A stretch of 64,000 nucleotides of DNA, taken from positions 20,151,622 through 20,215,621 of the forward strand of contig NC_089782.1 in the NCBI RefSeq assembly GCF_040412425.1, in the 5' to 3' direction. This stretch comes from Macrobrachium rosenbergii. Taxonomy: Eukaryota; Arthropoda; Malacostraca; Decapoda; Palaemonidae. Shown here one piece after another: positions 51,388 through 61,567 of the stretch; the first letter of the stretch is position 1, and each line of letters opens with the position of its first letter. The position numbers and the translations under genes were made by a program. Below the pieces are notes generated by a model. That model was not told the DNA's origin, searched no databases, and saw only the letters and a program-made list of their open reading frames with translations.

Positions 51388-51456
<69 letters not shown>
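51267..51456. repeat. (TA)n microsatellite with interruptions
   Basis: TA tract broken by several TTTATATATG-like interruptions, at the inner end of the right arm. Confidence 0.96.
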
Positions 51457-51459
<3 letters not shown>

Positions 51460-52287
51460 TAAGGATGTATTGGAGTTTGAAAGTGAGGTAAGTCCAAGCT
51501 CCAGCTCTTCTTATTCTTTTCATACTTTTCCCTATGAGATATTCAACTTTTAAAATTGTCATTACCTTTTTTGTGTATAAATCCTTTGCAAAAACAATAA
51601 GTTTCTTTCTTAAAGCTGAGGCCAGTCCAATGGTAAATCTTTTTTTCTCTTTTAATTTGCATATTTTCTGTTTGGCCACCTCGCCAAGTTTAATAAATGA
51701 ATGAATAAATCAAGTCTTTTAGTGATGACACTGAGGGAGTTCCATGAATGATGGACGAACATTTCTTCCTATTCTGAGTAACCTGCGTTTCCTTATGGCC
51801 ATCGCGCGAAAATAAAATGAAAGAAAAGAAAAAGAAATCCGGTCACACGACACACTGGAACTAAAGCAAGCTAACTGTATCGTTCAAAGACCTCTTGCAG
51901 AGTTGTCAGTGGCGTTAGATGGTCTTGCGTCATAAAGGATATCAAGAACAACCTTAGCCAGGTGGCATTTCTTGACGTTGGCTTCCACGCTCAGTTACAA
52001 TTAGTATAAAACTCTTTCATAGGCGCTTCCTTCGCCCCTCTTTCCCTTTCAGATTTCCAGCGGTCCGGTTAACTAAAAAACACATAAAATGGAGCAAGTC
52101 TGCTACCCTTTTTGTTCGTAACCAGTATCCGTTTTGACGTCATTTCCACCGCCCCAGGGCCCAACTTTGCTTATTGTTATTGTTGTTTCACCAGAACCTG
52201 GCGTATGCCCATTGCAAAAATATCCGACAGCATGGATATTCCTGCAAGAAACTTAGTGATGCCACTAAAGCCATTGCTTTATGTGTA

Positions 52288-52289
<2 letters not shown>

Positions 52290-52377
<88 letters not shown>
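52290..52377. repeat. (TA)n microsatellite
   Basis: About 43 uninterrupted units. Confidence 0.97.
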
Positions 52378-52378
<1 letters not shown>

Positions 52379-52495
52379 TTGACCCTGAGGAGGTGTGGGG
52401 AATACACGAAAGCGCTTGGTTAACCTCTTCCTTCATTCCTTCCTCCAGCTCTACAACAACATAAAAATATAGCAAGTTCTAGCGATAAATCGTCA

Positions 52496-52598
<103 letters not shown>

Positions 52599-53108
52599 TT
52601 TTTTGTAATGGGCATGCCTCAGTTTCTGGTGAAATTTACGCAGATTTGTCCCTTCCTTTATTGTTTCAGGCATAAAAGCGTTTCGCCGTTCGGGTATATT
52701 CAGGAGTCTACGACTTACAAGCTGGATTTACTACACTTTTTTTTCTTCCTCACTCCAAGGAAGTGGGGTGGGGTGCCGGAGGAGGGAGTACATTAAGTGA
52801 CCTCGAGACCTATGCAGTGATTGGTCGAGGCAAATATAGGAAAGAATGAACCACACTGTGGGGTCGAAGCCTCGTGCACAATGTGCATATAGAAAAAGCA
52901 GGGTTGAACTGTGCATACATAGTTCAATACACATTCCAGTTTCGAGTACACTCTAATATGCAAAGAAGGTACATCAATTATGTTTACATTTCTATATAAT
53001 CTTATATATGTCCACGTCAAGAAGAAGCTTAACAAAATGATAATTTATGAAAAAGGTACATTTGTAATAACACTTGTACTCATGAGAGTTAATAAAATAC
53101 AAACATCC

Positions 53109-53114
<6 letters not shown>

Positions 53115-53158
<44 letters not shown>
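53115..53158. repeat. (TA)n microsatellite
   Basis: About 22 units. Confidence 0.96.
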
Positions 53159-53164
<6 letters not shown>

Positions 53165-53492
53165 CATGAAGCGACTGATTTTGCGGTTAGAGGTTGAATG
53201 TGGCTATGAATGTTTTTCTAATGAATTGTTTTATTCATCTTGACCAACACCCTATCAGGAGGAGAGGCTTTATAAGAGTCTTCTGGAGCTATTCCTTCAA
53301 AGAGGAAGTTTGACCCGAAAAAATGTTTGATAGACTTTTGTGGCACTATAACAAACTTGTGGGCCCCCCACAAAAATTAACCAGAAAACCTTATGAGACA
53401 GAACCACTTAACAGGTCATGGAAATGACGTCCCTTCACAGAAAGGAAAAGTCCGTGTCACACTGCGTTTTGAATGACTCTCATGCTGACATG

Positions 53493-53746
53493 TGGAACTG
53501 GAATATAAAATTTAGCCCAAAGGCTAAGTTCTGGGACCCAGGAGGTCATTCAGCGCTGAAAATAACGTTGAAACAATTCTTAGGAAAGGGCAGAAAGTAA
53601 GATGGAAGGAAGAGAATATGAATGGAGTTATAGTAAAAGGACTGAAAGGGCTTGCAGCCAGGGGCCGAAGAGACGCTGAAAAGAACAAGTAAAGCCCACA
53701 GTGACCGTGTGGGTGCACTGAAGGCACTACCTCCCTAGGGGATATG
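53493..53746 (+). repeat. SINE-like dispersed repeat, copy 7
   Basis: Begins GGAATATAAAATTTAGCCC and ends CACTACCTCCCTAGGGG. About 50 bp of the consensus (the GTGTAACAGGAGG region) are deleted. Confidence 0.83.
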
Positions 53747-54100
53747 TTAACAAGAGAACAAAGAATGACGCAAGACCGTAAACCTTGACGAGCAGAGTGA
53801 GCGGGACTTCCAACCTGCCACAGGCCAAGGTCAGCTAGAGCTACTTTCGCTCGCGAGAGGATCTTGTATCCCCCTGCTAAGGGTCTCAATTAGTTTGCAA
53901 TCGTTACAATTTTATATCTTTTAATTTTCTTCCACATAAAATCTAGAAAGGAATGGGAAGGCATAAAGACAAACCTGATAATTAAGTGCATCCTCACCAG
54001 GGTTCCTTGTCCTATGCAGCGTTTCTGTTCGTCATATGCCCAAGTTGAAATTTTCTTAGAATCATGTAGGGTGTGAGAGGGTGTACTATTTTGTCCCCCT

Positions 54101-54102
<2 letters not shown>

Positions 54103-54136
<34 letters not shown>

Positions 54137-54153
54137 GTCTCTCTCTCTCTCTC
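54103..54153. repeat. (CT)n microsatellite
   Basis: CT tract with a GTCTGT interruption. Confidence 0.95.
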
Positions 54154-54367
54154 TATCCTTCCAGTAAGTTAAAACCCTCGGTCATATGCTTATACAACGG
54201 CATCAGTTATGACATATTGCCTCAATTTCTTCATCTATTTGTGTTTTACCTCTTCATTCCACTGTTCTGTTTCATTTAACTTAATAGCTTTGCTCAAAGT
54301 TATCGATACAGTATTATCAAACCCTGCTCGGTAGAAAACTGCATTTTTTCTTGCACTGACTTTTCTT

Positions 54368-54369
<2 letters not shown>

Positions 54370-54425
<56 letters not shown>
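54370..54425. repeat. (GA)n microsatellite
   Basis: About 28 units. Confidence 0.97.
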
Positions 54426-54427
<2 letters not shown>

Positions 54428-54645
54428 CTGCTGAGTGGTTTCACCATAATAAGTTGAGGATTGTTTTGTCAAGTTCTCTTCTTATGGAAAAGACGGTATA
54501 TGTTTTGACATCACTCTCGTCGGCTGTATTTACCCTTTTCCTCTTTGTCTATTCCCATCTGAGACCTACCATATCAACACAGTCAAATCATTCCTTCCTT
54601 GCACTAGGATCGAGCCCGAGGCTCTGCAGTCGTGAGCCGAGGGGT

Positions 54646-54649
<4 letters not shown>

Positions 54650-54740
<91 letters not shown>
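54650..54740. repeat. (CTA)n then (GA)n microsatellite
   Basis: About nine CTA triplets followed by about 31 GA units. Confidence 0.97.
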
Positions 54741-54743
<3 letters not shown>

Positions 54744-54854
54744 GATTTGATCTGGCCTCCTGAGAGGCTAATTTATTGGGAATCCCCTCTCATCCTGTGA
54801 GAGGCGCAGCATAAAAAGATACATATACAGACGCCCAAAAGGGTTGAGTCACAT

Positions 54855-54857
<3 letters not shown>

Positions 54858-54893
<36 letters not shown>
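54858..54893. repeat. (GA)n microsatellite upstream of the receptor gene
   Basis: About 18 units, ending some 155 bp before the receptor start codon. A GAGA tract here could lie in its promoter or 5' UTR; the sequence does not decide. Confidence 0.95.
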
Positions 54894-54896
<3 letters not shown>

Positions 54897-55047
54897 GCCA
54901 GCTTAACTTTGGAAGATCCCGGGTCAGTTGAAAACTTGTGGCCGTGATGCGCAGAAGTGCGGAGCGGAAGCATTTCCTTCCACCCTTAATCTTGGTAAAA
55001 ACATTTATTAACATCTACCAAAGCGAAAAGGATTTTAGGATTACACG

Positions 55048-57462
55048 ATGACATCATCTTTTCTGATTGTGTCACTCCTCTTGGTACCAGCGACGTCTGA
55101 ATTGACAGTATCAGATTTCATTTCCAAGTCGTCAGCTTGCGCCAGCGACTACTCGTGTGAGGCTTCTTCAAGCACCTCGGAAAGCAGTGTACCGAAGTGC
55201 AGGTGTGAAGCAGAGTGCATCATCTACGGTGATTGTTGTTACGATGCTCCCACTTACAACAGGGCCAAACAGATTCAGAACCTGGGAAAACGCCAGTGCA
55301 TAGGAGGAAGTTATATGTTTAGCACCTGCCCTGAAGAGTGGGAGAATCCCGACGTAGAATCGTTATGCAGGGCCCATTCACCTCTGGATATCGCTGACAG
55401 CAGAGACCCAGTTCTGCATCTGCCCGTTACCAGTGAAATTACGAATTTTACTTACTCCAATTACTACTGCGCTTTGTGTCATTCCGATGCTGTTAATATA
55501 AAAGTGTGGAATTCCGAAATGCAGTGTTTCTTTCCTAGTAATAAGAATACGTTAGAGGAAAATACTGATATACTACAAAATTATTTGAACCTTCGAAAAG
55601 ACAGAACAACCTTTAGCCTTCGAGAAAGCACAGGCGAAGACAAACCATTAAAACTTATAAAGTCTAGTCTCAAGTTTCATGATGAAAGGAAAAAGTGGTT
55701 GATAACGAATTCAAACAACAGTGATATCATCATTGAATGTTCTTTTAAGTTAGCCTATAACAAAGTTCATTCATCAAATCAGTGCAGGCCCTCCATAAAC
55801 AACTGTGCTGCGAACTGGACGAACAAAGAAGTGGAAAATCTTTGTCTATCCTTTTCAGCTCCGGTTGATTACCACAGTAATTACACAAAACTTGACAGCA
55901 ACAATGGCATCATCTATGCTGAAACAAACGTTGAACCAATTACGTACAGAAATGTGTACTGCGCAGATTGCAATTACAACCCTATCGAAAGTCCTTGCAT
56001 GGTATTTGATCAGAAGGATACAAGAGGCATTTCTTTCCCTATTCCTCCTTTAACGATTCTGCTTCATGTTCCTGATAACATTCACATGAAAAATTTACAG
56101 GCAAATGCAAACTGCAAAGATAATGAAACTTTCATTCCTTTTTATAATACTAAAGACATTTGCATACTTTGCCAAATTATAAGGGAGCAAAGTACAGAGG
56201 GGGAATGTATTGCCAAAAACTATGACTCTGAACTTCAAGACGGTACAGTTGTGCGGAAAAGTAACAAGAAAAATGTTTCCAGTCAAAACACAACTTTATA
56301 CGAAGGTGGAACCAACATTTATAAACAGAGTGAATCCTGTGACGAGTTTCTTATATGGAATAATAGCTTCATGACAAGCACACATCATCAGATAATGACA
56401 TTATTAACATATAAGAGTCTCCATAAAAATTCTACCTTGAGTCAGTCAGGAATAACTCACGTGAGTGAGTGCCTACCAAAGTCAAGTTATTTTGTGCTGT
56501 CGGTTATTTCTCTTCTGTGTCTCACCCTTTCTGCCATAAGTATAACACTTCATCTAATAGCGTTCCTGCTTGTGAAGAGTCTGAGAAACCTTCCTGGGAT
56601 GAACTTGGCCACTCTTTGCTGTTTTCTTCTGATGGGATATATTGCTTTCATGACCAGCTCAGCCAAGAAACCCAAAACGACTCCGTGCTACTTGGTAGCA
56701 TCAGCTATTTACTTTTGTTTCATTGGGTCCTTTTGCTGGATGAATGTGATAGCTTTTGATACTTGGCTGACTTTCAGAAGAGGCACTACAGCTTTCAGGT
56801 CGCTGGAGACTTGGAAACATTACAGAATATATTCCCTTGTCTGTTGGTCTTTGCCGGTCTTTGCCGTAGCTTTACTGATAGCTGTTGACAAACTTCGGCC
56901 ACCAGGAATACCGGAGTCTTTGCTACCCAAACTAGGAGAATATTGGTGTTGGTTCGGACAAAGGTTATCATTACTGCTATTCTTCGTCGTGCCTATGATG
57001 ATATCTAGCATTTTCATATTAGTCTTTTTCATCAAGACGTCACGTCTCATTTCAAGACATCATCAGGAACAAAGTAGGATCCCGGGAATCCAAAGAGATA
57101 GAGACTTATACAAAACTAACAGAAGGCTGGCAGTTTCAATGGGGCTTACTTGGGTGACTGCTCTGGTGGCTGGCTTTGTGGAAAACCCATTTGTGTGGTT
57201 TATTTTCATTCTTCTGAATGGTTTGCAAGGAGTTTTCATTTTCGCTACATTCACCTGCCAAAAAAGAGTGTGGGAGAATATCATGAAGATTTGTAAACAA
57301 GGGAATACTGACGTAAATCACAGAGGAACCTTGCCTAGAAGAGATTCTTACTTAAGTAAGCATCAACAAAGGCGCATGGAACTACTGCACGTTTCTACAT
57401 CCTATGATCTGGCTCACCCACCCGCTCGAGTAACGGCAATCTATCCACAGCAGGCAGTGTGA
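55048..57462 (+). CDS. Methuselah-like / secretin-class seven-transmembrane receptor, intronless
   Basis: 804 codons, uninterrupted. A signal peptide (residues 1 to about 17, hydrophobic FLIVSLLLVPATS) is followed by a Cys-rich segment at 31-64 with the somatomedin-B-like pattern ending CRCEAECIIYGDCCYD. Two related Cys-rich modules follow (97-144 and 256-308), then a linker with several N-glycosylation sequons. Seven membrane segments lie at about 481-508, 518-537, 546-572, 592-613, 638-662, 693-712 and 716-735. Cys547 and Cys634 (in EYWCWF) could form the usual extracellular disulphide. The cytoplasmic tail is about 65 residues and basic. This layout fits Methuselah-like receptors of arthropods, family B; the ligand cannot be inferred. 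The start is the only ATG placing a signal peptide at the N-terminus. I did not assign a gene symbol, as the subfamily is uncertain. Confidence 0.88.
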   Translation: MTSSFLIVSLLLVPATSELTVSDFISKSSACASDYSCEASSSTSESSVPKCRCEAECIIYGDCCYDAPTYNRAKQIQNLGKRQCIGGSYMFSTCPEEWENPDVESLCRAHSPLDIADSRDPVLHLPVTSEITNFTYSNYYCALCHSDAVNIKVWNSEMQCFFPSNKNTLEENTDILQNYLNLRKDRTTFSLRESTGEDKPLKLIKSSLKFHDERKKWLITNSNNSDIIIECSFKLAYNKVHSSNQCRPSINNCAANWTNKEVENLCLSFSAPVDYHSNYTKLDSNNGIIYAETNVEPITYRNVYCADCNYNPIESPCMVFDQKDTRGISFPIPPLTILLHVPDNIHMKNLQANANCKDNETFIPFYNTKDICILCQIIREQSTEGECIAKNYDSELQDGTVVRKSNKKNVSSQNTTLYEGGTNIYKQSESCDEFLIWNNSFMTSTHHQIMTLLTYKSLHKNSTLSQSGITHVSECLPKSSYFVLSVISLLCLTLSAISITLHLIAFLLVKSLRNLPGMNLATLCCFLLMGYIAFMTSSAKKPKTTPCYLVASAIYFCFIGSFCWMNVIAFDTWLTFRRGTTAFRSLETWKHYRIYSLVCWSLPVFAVALLIAVDKLRPPGIPESLLPKLGEYWCWFGQRLSLLLFFVVPMMISSIFILVFFIKTSRLISRHHQEQSRIPGIQRDRDLYKTNRRLAVSMGLTWVTALVAGFVENPFVWFIFILLNGLQGVFIFATFTCQKRVWENIMKICKQGNTDVNHRGTLPRRDSYLSKHQQRRMELLHVSTSYDLAHPPARVTAIYPQQAV

Positions 57463-57526
57463 CTCCATGCAACAAAGTTCATGCAACTGGAATACATTAT
57501 TTTCATGGTACGTGGAAAAACGTTGC

Positions 57527-57527
<1 letters not shown>

Positions 57528-57595
<68 letters not shown>
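57528..57595. repeat. (TA)n microsatellite
   Basis: Begins about 65 bp after the receptor stop codon and borders the hairpin element on its left. Confidence 0.97.
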
Positions 57596-57598
<3 letters not shown>

Positions 57599-57603
57599 AT
57601 TGT

Positions 57604-58028
<425 letters not shown>

Positions 58029-58059
58029 CTGTATATATACACTGGTGACCATGATTAGT

Positions 58060-58515
58060 AAAACTTATTGATATCATCTAATTATGTATATGAATAAATA
58101 TAAAACTGGCAACCATAAATGGTAAAATTTATGATGATATATCTACCCAATTCTGAATTTCCTGCTTTCCCCGAACTCTCAGGACGCGTCATCCCATCTG
58201 GGTACCTGCTCGCTCAAAGGATATCTACTTGGAGGAGGGGAGGGGGGAGAGATACTCCCACTGCTAACTCCAGCTCCTGAGTGAGTGTCCTGTCTATGAT
58301 AATCGAACATCCACGTTATCGCAAGATGAAAAAGAATGAAGCTTAGCCCATGTAAACTGATGCCTGTGGAGTTTAGGCGTTGTACCTATAAAATTGAGCC
58401 TCTCCTCACCGTGCGGACACAATGGTAAGTGCTTTTGTTATTGCCAGTAGCAATGATCTTAATCTATTTCCTCTTTTGCTATCAGGTTGTAATACTAATG
58501 TTACTACATCTACTT
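58060..58515. other. Intergenic, nothing recognised
   Basis: Spacer between simple repeats; no gene or element end seen. Confidence 0.5.
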
Positions 58516-58517
58516 CT

Positions 58518-58518
<1 letters not shown>

Positions 58519-58563
<45 letters not shown>
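58519..58563. repeat. (AAT)n microsatellite
   Basis: About 15 triplets. Confidence 0.96.
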
Positions 58564-58566
<3 letters not shown>

Positions 58567-58884
58567 GAGAGAAAGCAATAACTATTACAGGCAAACCGTC
58601 GTTGATAACAACACTGATGTTTATCATTATGTTAATGTATTCTTTTGTAAAAATATTGATTAAATAATAATAACACCTTGCTCGATAGTACGTAACTGTA
58701 TCAAAAAGATGTTATTATCTGAAAAAAAAACCTTTAGTAGCAGATACGTTCAAAGCCTCGACAGACAAAAGGAGACGCACACAAAATGTTTTGAAGGAAA
58801 ACGAGATGGTCCTTGGGGCAGCCATGATGGCGAAATAAAGGTCGATGCACAGTACCCAAAGTATACGTAAAACGTTTTGCAATT

Positions 58885-60390
58885 ATAGATGCGAAGGTAA
58901 AATGCACCATAACAGCAAAAGTATATGTGAAGGTAAAAAATAACAGTAAATGCATATGTGAAGGCAAAATGTTAAAGTATATGTGAAGGTAAAATGCCCC
59001 ATAACAGTAAAAGTATAAGGTAAAATGTTCCATAACAGTAAAAGTATATGTAAATAAAATGCACCATAACAGCAAAAGTATATGTGAAGGTAAAATGCAC
59101 CATAACTGCAAAGTATGTATATGTAACAGTAAGTAAATGCACCATAACAGTAAAGGTATATGTGAAGGTAAAACGCACCATAACAGTAAAAGCATATGTG
59201 AAGGCAAAATGCTCCATAACAGCAAAAGTATATGTGAAGGTAAAATGCACCATAACAGTAAAAGTATATGTGAAGTTAAAATGCTCCATAACAGCAAAAG
59301 TATATGTGAAGGTAAAATGCTCCATAACAGCAAAAGTATATGTGAAGGTAAATGAAAAGTATAAAAATGCTCCATAACAGTAAAATATGTATGTGAAATA
59401 AAGTATATGTGAAATGCACCATAACAGCAAAAGTATATGTGAAGGTAAAATGCTCCATAACAGCAAAAGTATATGTGAAGGTAAAATGCTCCATAACAGT
59501 AAAAGTATATGTGAAGGTAAAATGCTCCATAACAGCAAAAGTATATGTGAAGGTAAAATGCATCATAACAGTAAAAGTATATTTGAAGGTAAAATGCTCC
59601 ATAACAGCAAAGTATATATGAAAAATGCACAATGTCCCATAACAGCAAAAACAGTAAAAGATATGTAAAATGCTCCATAACGACAAAAGTATATGAAGGT
59701 AAAAAATGCACCATAACAGTAAAATATGTATATGTGAAGGTAAAATGCTTCATAACAGCTAAAAGTAAAATGCTGTGAAAAGTAAAAAAATGCACCATAA
59801 CAGTAAAGTGCATGTGAAGGTAAAATGCACCAAGCAAAGTATATGTGAAGGTACAATGTCCCATAACAGCAAAAGTATATGTGAAGGTAAAATGCACCAG
59901 AACAATAAAAGTATATGTGAAGGTAAAATGCTTCATAACAGCTAAAGTACATGTGAAGGTAAAATGCACCAGAACAGTAAAAGTATATGTGAAGGTAAAA
60001 TGCTCTGTAACAGCAAAAGTATATGTGGAGGTAAAATGCACCATAACAGTAAAAGTATATGTGAAGGTAAAATGCTCCATAGCAGCAAAAGTATATGTGA
60101 AGGTAAAATGCTCCATAACAGCAAAAGTATATGTGAATATAAAATGCTCTGTAACAGCAAAAGTATATGTGAAGATAAAATGCTCTGTAACAGCAAATGT
60201 ATATTTGAAGGTAAATTGCACCATAACAGCAAAAGTATACATGAAGGTAAAATGCACCATAACAGCAAAAATATATGTGAAGATAAAATACTCTGTAGCA
60301 GCAAAAGTATTTGTGAAGGTAAAATGCCCCATAACAGCAAAAGTATATGTGAAGGTAAATTGCACCATAACAGTAAAAGTCAAGTGATGT
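58885..60390 (+). repeat. 36-bp tandem array, left arm
   Basis: The unit is AAAAGTATATGTGAAGGTAA followed by AATGCTCCATAACAGC (36 bp, about 40 units). Variation is concentrated in three positions (GCTCC/GCACC, AGC/AGT and CATAAC variants). From 58885 to about 59850 many units are truncated or merged; 59850-60390 is regular. Confidence 0.95.
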
Positions 60391-60860
60391 TTTATAATTC
60401 ATAAAATCAAAAGTTGTTTATAATTAATAAAGACGTAAAGGTCATATGATTTATCATTACACAAGTATATATAGGTAAAGGTGAAATAATTTGCGAAGGT
60501 AAAATGTCTCAGTATTAGGTAAGTAAAGGTAAAAGTATTTAGAGTGTACAGTTTTTCTTTTTTCTATTTATTAGCCAGATGTTTCACAAACTTGAAGTTG
60601 GTTCATAATAACAAAAGGAAAAGACGAAATTTAATATAATTACGGAAGAAACAAGGGAATATTTCGTACCTAGAAGCAAAAGTGAAAATATGCTCTAAGA
60701 AAATTTACAAAATGTATATTGACTGATTTCCATGAACTGTCACAGAGTAGATTTTATACTAGTCCAGTGTGCTACAAGGATAAATTTGGATGTAAATCTC
60801 AAATCAATTCAGTAAAACTTCCTAATTGTTCCTTCATTGAACCTGGAGAAAATACATGAT
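60391..60860. repeat. Left inner arm of the large inverted repeat
   Basis: Single-copy sequence inverted at 61110-61567. It ends in GTTCCTTCATTGAACCTGG next to the CA tract. No ORF above background. Confidence 0.88.
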
Positions 60861-61095
<235 letters not shown>

Positions 61096-61109
61096 GCGTG
61101 CGTGCGTCA

Positions 61110-61567
61110 TCGTGTATTTCATCCAGATTCAATGAAAGAGCAATTAGGAAGTTTTACTGAATTAATTTGAGATTTACATCCAAATTTATCCTTATAGCAC
61201 ACTGAACTAGTATAAAATCTATTCTGTGACAGTTCATAGAAATCAGTCAAAATACATTTTGTAAATTTTCCTAGAGCATATTTTCACTTTTGCTTCTAGG
61301 TACAAAATATTCCCTCGTTTCTTCTGTAATTAAAAAAACTTTCGTCTTTTCCTTTTGTTATTATGAACCAACTTCAAGTTTGTGAAACATCTGGCCAATA
61401 AATAGAAAAATGAAAACTGTACACTCTAAATACTTTTACCTTTGCTTACCTAATACTGAGACATTTTACCTTTGCATATTATGGGACCTTTACCTATAAT
61501 TTTGTAATGATAAATCATAAGACCATTAGGTCTTTATTAATTGTAAACAACTTTTCCTTTTATGAAT
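61110..61567. repeat. Right inner arm of the large inverted repeat
   Basis: Inverted counterpart of 60391-60860, with scattered substitutions and small indels. Confidence 0.88.

Larger units (their letters stand above)
50190..52010. repeat. Large inverted repeat, about 545-bp arms
   Basis: The left arm (50190-50735) and right arm (51463-52010) are inverted copies. Matching segments include GCCACCTGGCTAAGGTTGTT, TTTATGACGCAAGACCATCT, ATTCATTCATTTATTAAACT and GAGGTGGCCAAACAGAAAAT. Both arms end inward at (TA)n tracts (50735-50820 and 51267-51456). The centre (50821-51266) is unrelated. A 71-codon frame in the left arm is not conserved in the right arm, so coding function is unlikely. Confidence 0.88.

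Noticed and set aside
58734..60404. Open frames of up to 549 codons on both strands
   Set aside because: They are products of a 36-bp satellite without stop codons; several frames are open on both strands and frame-breaking indels are common.
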